Source: an uncultured Chloroflexota bacterium
GTDB taxonomy: Bacteria; Chloroflexota; Limnocylindria; Limnocylindrales; CSP1-4
Assembly: GCA_903930745.1 (NCBI GenBank)
Contig: CAIYZX010000597.1
Span: 1-15,770, forward strand
Direction of reading: 5' to 3'
DNA: 15,770 nt
Positions 6,394 through 13,247 of the stretch are shown piece after piece (within the stretch, counting starts at the first letter, position 1; every line of letters begins with the position of its first letter). Below the pieces are notes generated by a model. The model did not search any database. It was not told the origin of the DNA and worked only from the letters and a program-made list of their open reading frames with translations. The position numbers and the translations under genes are program-made.

Positions 6394-7848
6394 ATGACCC
6401 CGCGCACCCTGAGACTGGCGACCGGCCTGGTGGCCGTCGCCATGCTCGCCGGCGCCTGTGGCGGCTCCGCCACGCCCACCGCCGCTCCCGCCACGGAGGC
6501 GCCCACGCCCACCGCCGCTCCCGCCACGGAGGCGCCCGCCACGGCCGCCGCCCCGGTGGAGATCAAGTGGTTCGTGGGCCTGGGCACCGGCGACAACATG
6601 GACGTCCAGGTCCCGGTCGAGCAGCAGGTCGTGGACGACTGGAACGCCGCCCACCCGGATATCCACGTCACGCTCGAGGTTGTCCCCAACACCAGCGCCA
6701 AGGACACGCTCCTCACGGAGAACGCGTCGGGCAATCCGCCGGACGTGGTGGGCCCCGCCGGCGTCTCCGGCTCCAACGGCTTCTACGGCCAGTGGGCGGA
6801 CCTCACGCCCTACATCACCAGCAGCAACTACGACCTGTCGCAGTTCCCGGACGCGGCCGTCAAGGCCTTCCAGGTGGGCGGCCAGGGCCAGCTTGGCCTG
6901 CCGTTCGCGATGTACCCGTCGTTCATGTTCTACCGCCCGTCGCTCTTCGACGAGGCCGGCCTGAACCAGCCGCCCAAGGCGTACGACGAGAAGTACACGA
7001 TGCCGGACGGCACCCAGGTTGACTGGAACTGGGACACCATCACCAAGATCGGCCAGCTCCTCACCGTTGACGCCAACGGCAAGGACGCGACGAGCCCGGA
7101 CTTCAACCCCAAGAAGGTGGTCCAGTACGGCTATCACCAGCCCTGGAACGGCGCCCCGGAGTGGGGCACGTGGTTCAAGCCCGGCAGCTTCTACGACCCG
7201 GAGACCAAGGCGATCGCGGTGCCGGACGGCTGGGCGGAGGCCTGGCAGTGGATGCACGACTCGGTCTTCAAGTTCCACATCCAGCCGTCGTTCGACACCA
7301 CCGCCGCCGTCGAGTGGGGCGAGCAGAACGCATTCCCCACGGGCAAGATCGCGATGGCGATGTCGTACACCTGGTACACCTGCTGCCTTGGCGAGACCAT
7401 CCAGGGCGACTGGAACATCGCCCCGGCACCGTCCTACGACGGCCAGGTCAGCCCGGACCTCAACGCGGACACCTTCCGCATCTCGGCCGGATCCAAGCAC
7501 CCCGCGGAGGCCTTCCAGTTCCTCTCGTACCTCGTTGGCGAGGCGGCCCCCAAGCTCCTGGTGATCTACGGCGGCATGCCCGCCCGGCCGGAGCAGCAGG
7601 ACTCGTTCTTCGCGGAGCTGGACAAGCAGTTCACCCAGGGCGTGAACTGGGACGTGGCCCGGCAGAGCCTGGAGCGTGCCGCGCACCCGTCCGCGGAGGC
7701 GTACTTCCCCAACTACCTCAAGTACCGCTCGTACATCTACGAGGACTTCTCGGTCAAGCTGATGAAGGACCCTGCGCTGGACGTGGCCAGCTACATCAGC
7801 GAGACGATGCTGCCCACGCTCCAGCAGCTCGCGGCCACCGCGCCGTGA
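6394..7848 (+). CDS. Carbohydrate ABC transporter substrate-binding lipoprotein (family 1)
   Basis: The 484-residue product is an extracytoplasmic sugar-binding lipoprotein that delivers ligand to the two permeases encoded next. A short basic start (MTPRTLRLAT), a hydrophobic stretch and LAGAC give a lipobox with Cys22 (Ala rather than Leu at -3). Residues 27-53 are an Ala/Pro/Thr/Glu linker with two identical 11-residue repeats. The mature domain begins at VEIKWFVGLG (55-64) and has the typical body of family-1 solute-binding proteins (PPDVVGPAG at 115-123, LGLPFAMYPSFMFYRPSLFDEAG at about 168-189 as the hinge and helix region, FRISAGSKHPAEAFQFL at 361-377). A vicinal Cys330-Cys331 pair lies in SYTWYTCCLG. 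The ATG at 6394 has an excellent GGAGGAGGAG. Many aromatic residues fit a sugar ligand; the ligand itself cannot be read. Confidence 0.93.
   Translation: MTPRTLRLATGLVAVAMLAGACGGSATPTAAPATEAPTPTAAPATEAPATAAAPVEIKWFVGLGTGDNMDVQVPVEQQVVDDWNAAHPDIHVTLEVVPNTSAKDTLLTENASGNPPDVVGPAGVSGSNGFYGQWADLTPYITSSNYDLSQFPDAAVKAFQVGGQGQLGLPFAMYPSFMFYRPSLFDEAGLNQPPKAYDEKYTMPDGTQVDWNWDTITKIGQLLTVDANGKDATSPDFNPKKVVQYGYHQPWNGAPEWGTWFKPGSFYDPETKAIAVPDGWAEAWQWMHDSVFKFHIQPSFDTTAAVEWGEQNAFPTGKIAMAMSYTWYTCCLGETIQGDWNIAPAPSYDGQVSPDLNADTFRISAGSKHPAEAFQFLSYLVGEAAPKLLVIYGGMPARPEQQDSFFAELDKQFTQGVNWDVARQSLERAAHPSAEAYFPNYLKYRSYIYEDFSVKLMKDPALDVASYISETMLPTLQQLAATAP
6472..6537 (+). repeat. Perfect 33-bp tandem repeat in the lipoprotein linker
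   Basis: Two identical 33-base copies (6472-6504 and 6505-6537) encode TPTAAPATEAP twice, followed by a partial degenerate copy. It is in frame, so copy changes would only alter the tether length between membrane anchor and binding domain. Confidence 0.9.
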
Positions 7849-7854
7849 GCCGTG

Positions 7855-7879
7855 CCGCCGGCGTGGTCTGCGCCGGCGG
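7855..7879 (+). terminator. Intercistronic hairpin 1 after the binding-protein gene
   Basis: CCGCCGGCG (7855-7863) and CGCCGGCGG (7871-7879) form a perfect 9-bp stem with a 7-base loop, starting six bases after the binding-protein stop. No U-tract follows, so it is more likely a partial terminator or a block to 3' exonucleases than a full stop. Confidence 0.55.
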
Positions 7880-7889
7880 ATGACAGACC

Positions 7890-7924
7890 GGGGGCGGAGT
7901 GCGAGATGATCGCGTTCCGCCCCC
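7890..7924 (+). terminator. Intercistronic hairpin 2, long stem
   Basis: GGGGGCGGA (7890-7898) pairs perfectly with TCCGCCCCC (7916-7924). Two G-U pairs and an inner GCGA/TCGC stem (7901-7904 with 7910-7913) extend it to about 15 pairs around a 5-base GATGA loop. It lies between the binding protein and the first permease, the place where binding-protein operons such as malE-malF carry mRNA-stabilising repeats. Confidence 0.6.
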
Positions 7925-8003
7925 AACCCGTCTCGGCGGCCGTCCGCAGGGATGGATCCGACACCGCAGCACCCGTCACCGCTCACCAGGCGCGAGGAGT
8001 CCC

Positions 8004-8921
8004 GTGCGCTACTCCAAGCTCAAGGTCAGGCAGCGTGAGGCCCTCTGGGCCTTCCTGTTCATCTCGCCCTGGATCCTGGGCATGGTGGTCTTCTTCGCCT
8101 TCCCCATCATCGCCAGCCTCCTGTTGACCTTCTTCAAGGCGACGCTCACGGGGGCGGACCGCAACTTCCAGTTCATCGGCCTCGGGTCGTGGCAGCGCAT
8201 GCTCAACGACCCGCTCATGTGGCAGTCGCTGGGCGTCACGCTCCGATTCACGCTGCTCACCCTTCCCGTGGGGGTCTTCCTGCCGCTTGCCGTGGCGGTC
8301 GTCCTCAACAGCAAGGCGCTCGTCGCCCCCGGAACGTTCCGCGTGCTGTGGTTCCTGCCGTACGTCATCCCGTTCGTCGCGGGAATCATCGCGTGGCTGG
8401 GCATCCTGGGCCAGGAGGGCCCGGTGAGCAAGCTCCTGCGTCTCGTGGGCATCGAGAACCCGCCGCTCTGGACGGATGACCCGGGGCTCATCTACCCCGC
8501 TCTCGTGCTGATGGGCATCTGGGGGATCGGCAGCTCCGTGGTGGTCTACCTCTCCGGCCTGGCCGGTGTCCCCTCGGAGCTCTACGAGGCCGCCGAGGTT
8601 GATGGAGCCGGCTGGTGGGCGAGCCTCCGCCACATCACGCTGCCGATGCTCACGCCCGTCATCTTCTACACGCTGATCCTCGGCCTCGCCGGAACGCTGC
8701 AGTACTTCCTCGTCCCGCAGGTTCTCAACGGCGGCAACGGCAGCCCGGACGGCCAGACGTTGTTCTTCAACATCTACCTCTACAAGACCTTCTTCAGCTA
8801 CCAGGATCCAACCTACGGCGCAACGCTGGCCTGGGGTCTCTTCCTCGTCACCCTCGTGCTGAGCGGCCTGCTATTCGGCACCCAGAGGCGCTGGGTCTAC
8901 TACGCGGGGGCGGACCGATGA
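8004..8921 (+). CDS. Sugar ABC transporter permease, MalF/UgpA type
   Basis: The 305-residue inner-membrane protein is the first permease of a carbohydrate importer. It has about six transmembrane segments: roughly 13-34 (LWAFLFISPWILGMVVFFAF), 78-101, 113-134, 164-186, 218-240 and 275-292. The cytoplasmic EAA loop that docks the ATPase is ELYEAAEVDGAGWWASLRHITLP (split view: ELYEAAEVDGAG 192-203, WWASLRHITLP 204-214). The GTG start at 8004 follows GAGGAG by four bases and begins just before the first membrane segment; longer upstream versions would translate through the hairpin region. The stop overlaps the start of the next permease in ATGA. Confidence 0.92.
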   Translation: MRYSKLKVRQREALWAFLFISPWILGMVVFFAFPIIASLLLTFFKATLTGADRNFQFIGLGSWQRMLNDPLMWQSLGVTLRFTLLTLPVGVFLPLAVAVVLNSKALVAPGTFRVLWFLPYVIPFVAGIIAWLGILGQEGPVSKLLRLVGIENPPLWTDDPGLIYPALVLMGIWGIGSSVVVYLSGLAGVPSELYEAAEVDGAGWWASLRHITLPMLTPVIFYTLILGLAGTLQYFLVPQVLNGGNGSPDGQTLFFNIYLYKTFFSYQDPTYGATLAWGLFLVTLVLSGLLFGTQRRWVYYAGADR

Positions 8922-10000
8922 CGACACTGGCCCCCACGGTGCCGTCGTCCGCCGGACGCACCCCTGGATCGCGGTTCCGCATCTCGCGCGGCCGCCGGAC
9001 GCTGGTGACCGGCCTGACGGCCTTCATCACCTTCCTCTTCCTGTTTCCCATGCTCCAGCTTGCGATGACCAGCATCAAGGACCCGGACCAGGTCGCCGCC
9101 GTTGGGGCACCGCTGTGGCCCGCGCGGCCCAAGCAGGTGGAGGTGGACGGCAAGAGCCGCTCCATCTACAGCGTCCCCATGCCCGACGGCACCGTCGCGG
9201 AGCTGGCCCTCGTCAAGCCGGGCCGCAACGAGAGCACCTTCGCGGTCCCGTCCGATGTCACCAAGCGGATCACCTGGAAGGGCTCGTGGCGGACGCTCAC
9301 CCCGGTCTGGGAGATCTCGTTCACGTTCGGCAACTACGCCGATGTCTGGCGCCTCATCGACTTCCCGCAGCTGTTGTTCAACACGATCGCCATCGCGCTC
9401 GTCGGCACCATCGGCACCGTCGCCTCGTGCTCCATCGTGGCCTTCGCCTTCGCGCGCATGCGGTTCCCGGGCCGGAATGCCATGTTCCAGCTGATGATCG
9501 CCACGATCTTCATCCCGGGAACGGTCACGCTGATCCCCACGTACATGCTCTTCCTCGGGATGGGCTGGGTGGGCACCTGGCTGCCCCTGATCGTGCCCAC
9601 GTTCGTGGCCAACGCCTTCGATGTCTTCCTCATCCGCCAGTACTTCCTGACGATCCCACGCGAGCACGACGAGGCGGCGCAGATCGACGGCGCCAACCCG
9701 TGGCAGACCTTCTGGCACGTGATCCTGCCCCAGTCCAGGGCCGTGATCATCGCCGTGTCCATCTTCCACTTCGTCTACTCGTGGAACGACTACTTCGGTC
9801 CGCTGATCTACCTCGCCACCAAGCCGGAGCTGCAGACGCTGGGCGTTGGCCTGGCGCGCTTCTCCTCGCGCGTGACCGCCCGGGTGGGATACGTGGAGGC
9901 GGCCACCGTGATGACGCTGCTGATCCCGGTGGTGCTGTTCATCGTCTTCCAGCGCTACTTCGTGCGCGGCGTGGTGGTCACGACCGGCATCGACAAGTAG
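8918..10000 (+). CDS. Sugar ABC transporter permease, MalG/UgpE type, with enlarged first periplasmic loop
   Basis: The 360-residue inner-membrane permease pairs with the preceding one; the two genes overlap by 4 bases (ATGA), so they are translationally coupled. TM1 is about 32-51 and TM2 starts near 153. The 100 residues between them are about 65 longer than in a plain MalG-type permease and contain a beta-rich, charged segment (VDGKSRSIYSVPMPDG at 76-91, then ELALVKPGRNESTF at 95-108). The remaining segments are normal and the EAA loop is EHDEAAQIDGANPWQTFWHVILP in two parts (EHDEAAQIDGAN 249-260; PWQTFWHVILP 261-271). Insertions of this kind are known in some MalG-like permeases of Chloroflexota and Deinococcota. 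No ATPase gene is present in the window, so a shared MsmX/UgpC-like ATPase encoded elsewhere is inferred. Confidence 0.92.
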   Translation: MTTLAPTVPSSAGRTPGSRFRISRGRRTLVTGLTAFITFLFLFPMLQLAMTSIKDPDQVAAVGAPLWPARPKQVEVDGKSRSIYSVPMPDGTVAELALVKPGRNESTFAVPSDVTKRITWKGSWRTLTPVWEISFTFGNYADVWRLIDFPQLLFNTIAIALVGTIGTVASCSIVAFAFARMRFPGRNAMFQLMIATIFIPGTVTLIPTYMLFLGMGWVGTWLPLIVPTFVANAFDVFLIRQYFLTIPREHDEAAQIDGANPWQTFWHVILPQSRAVIIAVSIFHFVYSWNDYFGPLIYLATKPELQTLGVGLARFSSRVTARVGYVEAATVMTLLIPVVLFIVFQRYFVRGVVVTTGIDK

Positions 10001-10005
10001 CGGCG

Positions 10006-11250
10006 ATGCGCTGGCGGCCGGCGGCGATTCTCGGAGGCACGGTGATCGTGAGCATGCTCATGGGATGCGGTGGGGCGCCCGGGTCCGGTGCGTCCGGGGC
10101 CCCCGGCCCAGGCGGGTCGCCGGTGTTGACGGACGCCCCTTCGGTGTCCGATGTGCCACGGGCGGCCTGGACATATCCGCCGGGTGGCGCACCCAGGACC
10201 GAGGTGGTGGCGCGGCTCCAGCGCTGGTCCACGCGTGATGCCGTCGCGTACTTCATGGAGAGTGCCAGGCTCGCCGGGGTCGCCACGGTCCACGTGCTGG
10301 TGAAGCAGGACGAGGACGATGTCATTGCCAGCGGCACCGTCTTCTACCGAAGCGCGGTGGCGCCCGTCTGGAAGGACATGGGGGACTGGGACATGCTCGC
10401 GGCCGCGGTGGAGGAGGCCCATGCACGCGGCCTCCGCATCTACGCCTGGATCCCGCAGTTCCACGATGCGGCCGCCGCGACCGCCCATCCCGCGTGGGAG
10501 ATGCACGTGGCCAAGGACGGCCAGGCGGTCCCGTACTCCGCCGCCAGCCGGCAGGTCTTCGTCAATCCCGTGGACCCGGAGGTGCGCGCGTACGAGCAGC
10601 GGATCGTCGAGGAGGTTGTTGGCTCCTACGACGTGGACGGCGTGGACCTCGACTGGGTGAGATACGACGACGTGACGATGGACGTTGGCCCGTTGACCCG
10701 GCGGCTGGCGGAGGCCGACCTGGGGTTCGACCCGCTTGACCTGCCCTTCGCGGATGGCCTGGCCGATCCCCGTGTCGCCCGGTGGCAGGTCTGGCGGACC
10801 CGCTTCGTGGCAGACCACGTGCAGGCGGTTGCCGCGGCGGTCCGGGCGATCCGGCCGGATGTGCACGTCTCGGCCTTCGTGCTGCCCCAGTCCTTCTGGG
10901 AGGTGGGCCAGGACCTGGCGCAGTTTGGCGGCGCGCTCGACGAGGTGTCGCCCATGTGCTACTGGAACGACTGGGGCTTCGATCCCTCGTGGGTCCGCAA
11001 CGACTGCCTGGCGACGGTGGATGCGCGGCTGCGGCACGCCGGCGAGGCCGTTGCGGCATCCGTTGCCGTGGTGCCGGCCCTCGGCGTCAACGAGCCGGAT
11101 GACGAGACCAGGGCGGTGATGGCCGATCTTGCGGCGCACCGGCCGGACCTGCCGGGGATCGAGTGGTTCTCGTACACCCCCTGGCCGCGCGAGCGAATGG
11201 CGGCTGCGGCCGCCTGGATGGCCGGCTGGCGCACGAGCGGAGGCGGGTAG
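10006..11250 (+). CDS. GHL10-like glycosidase lipoprotein
   Basis: The 414-residue secreted lipoprotein has a glycosyl-hydrolase-like 10 (TIM-barrel) domain. The N-terminus is MRWRPAAILGG then a hydrophobic run ending LMGCGG, a lipobox with Cys21, followed by a Gly/Pro/Ser/Ala linker to about residue 50. The barrel shows DWDMLAAAVEEAHARGLRIY (127-146) then AWIPQF, HPAWEMH (161-167), VNPVDPEVRAYEQRIVEEVV (186-205) and YDVDGVDLDWVRYDDV (208-223), the acidic strand-4 signature in which Asp214 and Asp216 are candidate catalytic residues. MCYWNDWG (317-324) and IEWFSYTPW (385-393) are later strands. The start is five bases after the permease stop, with no clear Shine-Dalgarno, so expression probably depends on coupling. 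Being outside and co-transcribed with the importer, it may free the transported sugar from a glycan; substrate unknown. Confidence 0.82.
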   Translation: MRWRPAAILGGTVIVSMLMGCGGAPGSGASGAPGPGGSPVLTDAPSVSDVPRAAWTYPPGGAPRTEVVARLQRWSTRDAVAYFMESARLAGVATVHVLVKQDEDDVIASGTVFYRSAVAPVWKDMGDWDMLAAAVEEAHARGLRIYAWIPQFHDAAAATAHPAWEMHVAKDGQAVPYSAASRQVFVNPVDPEVRAYEQRIVEEVVGSYDVDGVDLDWVRYDDVTMDVGPLTRRLAEADLGFDPLDLPFADGLADPRVARWQVWRTRFVADHVQAVAAAVRAIRPDVHVSAFVLPQSFWEVGQDLAQFGGALDEVSPMCYWNDWGFDPSWVRNDCLATVDARLRHAGEAVAASVAVVPALGVNEPDDETRAVMADLAAHRPDLPGIEWFSYTPWPRERMAAAAAWMAGWRTSGGG

Positions 11251-11251
11251 C

Positions 11252-11267
11252 GCCGGACGCGTCCGGC
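11252..11267. terminator. Palindromic hairpin between convergent genes
   Basis: GCCGGACGCGTCCGGC is a perfect 16-base palindrome one base after the glycosidase stop, followed by CCCCTT. As a hairpin it gives six G-C-rich pairs with a four-base loop. It sits in the 36-base gap between convergent genes and could end transcription from either side. Confidence 0.5.
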
Positions 11268-11286
11268 CCCTTGCCGCCGTCCGTTG

Positions 11287-12474
11287 TCAGGGCTCGGCGG
11301 CCACCTGCTCGTCCGCGTCCAGGGCGGCGGCGAGGTCCGCCCAGACCAGGTCCGGGCTCTCGAGGCCGATGTTCAGCCGCACCAGCTGTCCGCCTGTCCA
11401 CGGCCGCGCCAAGCGCGTGATGCCGCTCCAGCGCGCCGGCATCACCAGGCTCTCGTAGCCGCCCCAGGAGTAGCCAAGCCCGAAGTGGCCCAGGGCCACC
11501 AGCCGGTCCGTGAAGGCGTCCACCTGCTCCGCGGTGGAGGGGGAGACGCCGTCCGGTGCCAGCAGCTCGAAGGCGAACAGGCCCGCCGTCCCGTGGAAGT
11601 CCCGCTTGAAGATGGCGTACCCGGGGTCCGAGGGGAGCGCCGGGTGGAGCACGCGGCCCACGCGGCGATGGGCCTCGAGACGCTTCGCCACCTCAAGCCC
11701 GTTCGCGCCACACGCCGCAAGGCGCATGTCCACGGTCCTCGAGCCGCGGACCAGCAGGAACGCGTCCTCGCCGCCCAGCGTCATGCCGAGGGTGGTGGAG
11801 GCGTCGCGCACCTTGGGGAGCAGCTCCGCGTTGGCGAAGGTGGCGCCGGCCAGCACGTCAGAGTGGCCGCTCCAGTACTTGGTGAGCGCCACCACGCTGA
11901 TGTCCACGCCCAGGTCAAACGGGCGCAGGTAGCCCGGGGAGCCCCAGGTGTTGTCGATGGCCGTGACCACGCGGTGGTCCACCGCCCGCGCCGCCGCCAC
12001 GATGGCCGGGATGTCCTGCACCTCGAATGTGTGGGTGCCCGGGCTCTCCAGCCAGATCGCGGTGGTGTTCGGCCGGATGAGCTCCGCGATCCCGGCGCCG
12101 ATGAGCGGGTCGTAGTACTCCACCTCCACGCCCATCTTCGCCATCACGGTATCCGCGAGGCGCCGCGCCGGCCCGTACGCGGAGTCCGTGACGAGGAAGT
12201 GATCGCCCGCCTTGAGCATCGCGACGTAGGCGGTGGTGATCGCCGCCAGGCCCGTGGGGGACAGCTCGACGCCCGCGCCGCCCTCGCCCGCCACGAGGAT
12301 CTCCTCCAGGGCGGCCGTGGTGGGGGTGGTGTGCGTGCCGTACGTGGAGGCCCACCGGTCGCCCGCCGCCATCGCCGCGTTGGTCTCGCGGAGCTGCTCG
12401 ATGGAGTTGAACAGGACGGTGGACGTCCTGCTGATCAGGGGGCTGGGGGTCCTGTACTGGCCGCGGTTCATCAT
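11287..12474 (-). CDS. metC: Cys/Met-metabolism PLP enzyme, cystathionine beta-lyase/gamma-synthase-like
   Basis: The 395-residue PLP-dependent enzyme of the Cys/Met metabolism family is closest in look to proteobacterial-type cystathionine beta-lyase, which converts cystathionine to homocysteine, pyruvate and ammonia. Seen: RWASTYGTHTTPTTAALEE around 40-58 (Tyr45-Gly46, phosphate-binding region), LSPTGLAAI (71-79), IDNTWGSPGY (173-182; Asp174 to the PLP nitrogen), ALTKYWSGHSDVLAGA (196-211; Lys199 forms the Schiff base) and RLNIGLES (366-373; Arg366 to the carboxylate). Length is normal. Two ATG codons (12474, 12471) start the conserved sequence; no strong ribosome site is seen. The gene is divergent from the vapBC pair across 100 bases and appears unrelated to the sugar regulon. 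Gamma-synthase or gamma-lyase specificity cannot be excluded; metC is the best guess. Confidence 0.88.
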   Translation of the reverse strand: MMNRGQYRTPSPLISRTSTVLFNSIEQLRETNAAMAAGDRWASTYGTHTTPTTAALEEILVAGEGGAGVELSPTGLAAITTAYVAMLKAGDHFLVTDSAYGPARRLADTVMAKMGVEVEYYDPLIGAGIAELIRPNTTAIWLESPGTHTFEVQDIPAIVAAARAVDHRVVTAIDNTWGSPGYLRPFDLGVDISVVALTKYWSGHSDVLAGATFANAELLPKVRDASTTLGMTLGGEDAFLLVRGSRTVDMRLAACGANGLEVAKRLEAHRRVGRVLHPALPSDPGYAIFKRDFHGTAGLFAFELLAPDGVSPSTAEQVDAFTDRLVALGHFGLGYSWGGYESLVMPARWSGITRLARPWTGGQLVRLNIGLESPDLVWADLAAALDADEQVAAEP

Positions 12475-12532
12475 GTCCGTGATTGTTCCACGCGCCCCGG
12501 ACCGCCGGGGGCCGAACGGGCGTGCTGGTGTG

Positions 12533-12564
12533 CCCGTGGTACACTGAACCCGTGTAGCACGGGT
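12533..12564 (+). promoter_or_regulatory. Inverted-repeat operator of the vapBC-like module
   Basis: CCCGTGGTACAC (12533-12544) and GTGTAGCACGGG (12552-12563) are inverted repeats matching at 11 of 12 positions with a 7-base spacer. The right part also contains a perfect shorter palindrome ACCCGTG-TAG-CACGGGT (12548-12564). A possible -10 TACACT (12540-12545) lies inside. This is where an RHH antitoxin with its toxin would bind to autoregulate. Confidence 0.65.
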
Positions 12565-12574
12565 GGTGGTGACG

Positions 12575-12808
12575 ATGGCGAACCTGACGATCGTGGTTGA
12601 TGACCGGGTCCTTCGAAAGGCAAGGATCCGGGCGCTGGAGGACGGAACGTCCGTCAACCAGGTGCTCCGTGAGTACCTGGATGCGTACGTGGGCGAGACC
12701 GGCACCAGGGAGGCGCTCGCCTCGTACGTGAGCCTGGCGGAAGCGGCGCTTGCGGCCAGTGGCCCGGAAGGCCGGACCTGGACGCGGGACGAGGCCCATG
12801 ACCGATAG
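12575..12808 (+). CDS. Ribbon-helix-helix antitoxin, VapB-like
   Basis: The 77-residue protein has an N-terminal ribbon-helix-helix DNA-binding fold: strand NLTIVVDD (3-10), helix RVLRKARIRALEDG, then the turn and second helix TSVNQVLREYLDAYV (29-43). The C-terminal tail is acidic and flexible and would wrap the toxin. The ATG at 12575 begins right at the RHH strand; a GTG at 12563 would add four residues and overlap the operator. The end overlaps the toxin start by 11 bases, giving strict coupling. It should neutralise the PIN toxin and repress the operon. Confidence 0.85.
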   Translation: MANLTIVVDDRVLRKARIRALEDGTSVNQVLREYLDAYVGETGTREALASYVSLAEAALAASGPEGRTWTRDEAHDR

Positions 12809-13223
12809 GGTCTTCGTGGACACCAACATCTGGGTCTACACGGTGGACGGACGGGACCCGGCGAAGCGGGCAAAGGCCCTGGCGGCGGTGTCGCCAACGG
12901 CCGGCCGCGAGGTCATCGTGTCAACCCAGGTCTTGACCGAGTTCTACTCCGTTGTCACCAACAAGCTTGCGCTGCCGCTCGCCGCGGACGTGGCGCGCGC
13001 GCTCGTCCAGGAGATGAGCCGGCTTGCCACTGTCTCGATTGACGGCGTCCTTGTGGCAGACGCCCTCGTTGGCTGCCGTGATTGGGGCGTGTCCGTCTGG
13101 GATGCGTTGATCATCCGGGCGGCCGAATCCGCCGGGTGCCCGGTCGTGCTGTCGGAGGACCTGGCGCACGGGCGAAGGTACGGGTCCGTGACGGTTGTCA
13201 ATCCGCTGCTTGACTCGGCCTGA
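12798..13223 (+). CDS. PIN-domain ribonuclease toxin, VapC-like
   Basis: The 141-residue toxin is a PIN-domain Mg-dependent RNase, the partner of the RHH antitoxin. The acidic site is complete: Asp8 in VFVDTNIWVY, Glu48 in VLTEFY, Asp102 in VWDALIIRAAE and Asp121 in LSEDLAHG. The last stretch GSVTVVNPLL is typical of the family C-terminus. The ATG at 12798 gives MTDRVFVDTN directly. VapC enzymes cleave tRNA or rRNA to arrest growth; the target here is unknown. Confidence 0.9.
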   Translation: MTDRVFVDTNIWVYTVDGRDPAKRAKALAAVSPTAGREVIVSTQVLTEFYSVVTNKLALPLAADVARALVQEMSRLATVSIDGVLVADALVGCRDWGVSVWDALIIRAAESAGCPVVLSEDLAHGRRYGSVTVVNPLLDSA

Positions 13224-13225
13224 GC

Positions 13226-13238
13226 GCTCGGCGCGAGC
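13226..13238. terminator. Short hairpin between convergent toxin genes
   Basis: GCTCG (13226-13230) pairs with CGAGC (13234-13238) around a three-base loop in the 24-base gap between the two converging PIN toxin genes. It is a weak candidate with no U-run. Confidence 0.22.
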
Positions 13239-13247
13239 TCGTCTGCG

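Noticed and set aside
6019..7986. 655-codon minus-strand frame over the binding-protein gene
   Set aside because: Its length comes from lack of stops at high GC; the sequence is Arg/Val/Gly-rich without motifs, while the plus frame is a textbook solute-binding protein.
11287..12897. Extension of the PLP-enzyme frame to 12897
   Set aside because: The extra 141 residues overlap the whole antitoxin gene in antisense and are not family-like; paired ATG codons at 12474 and 12471 start the conserved part.
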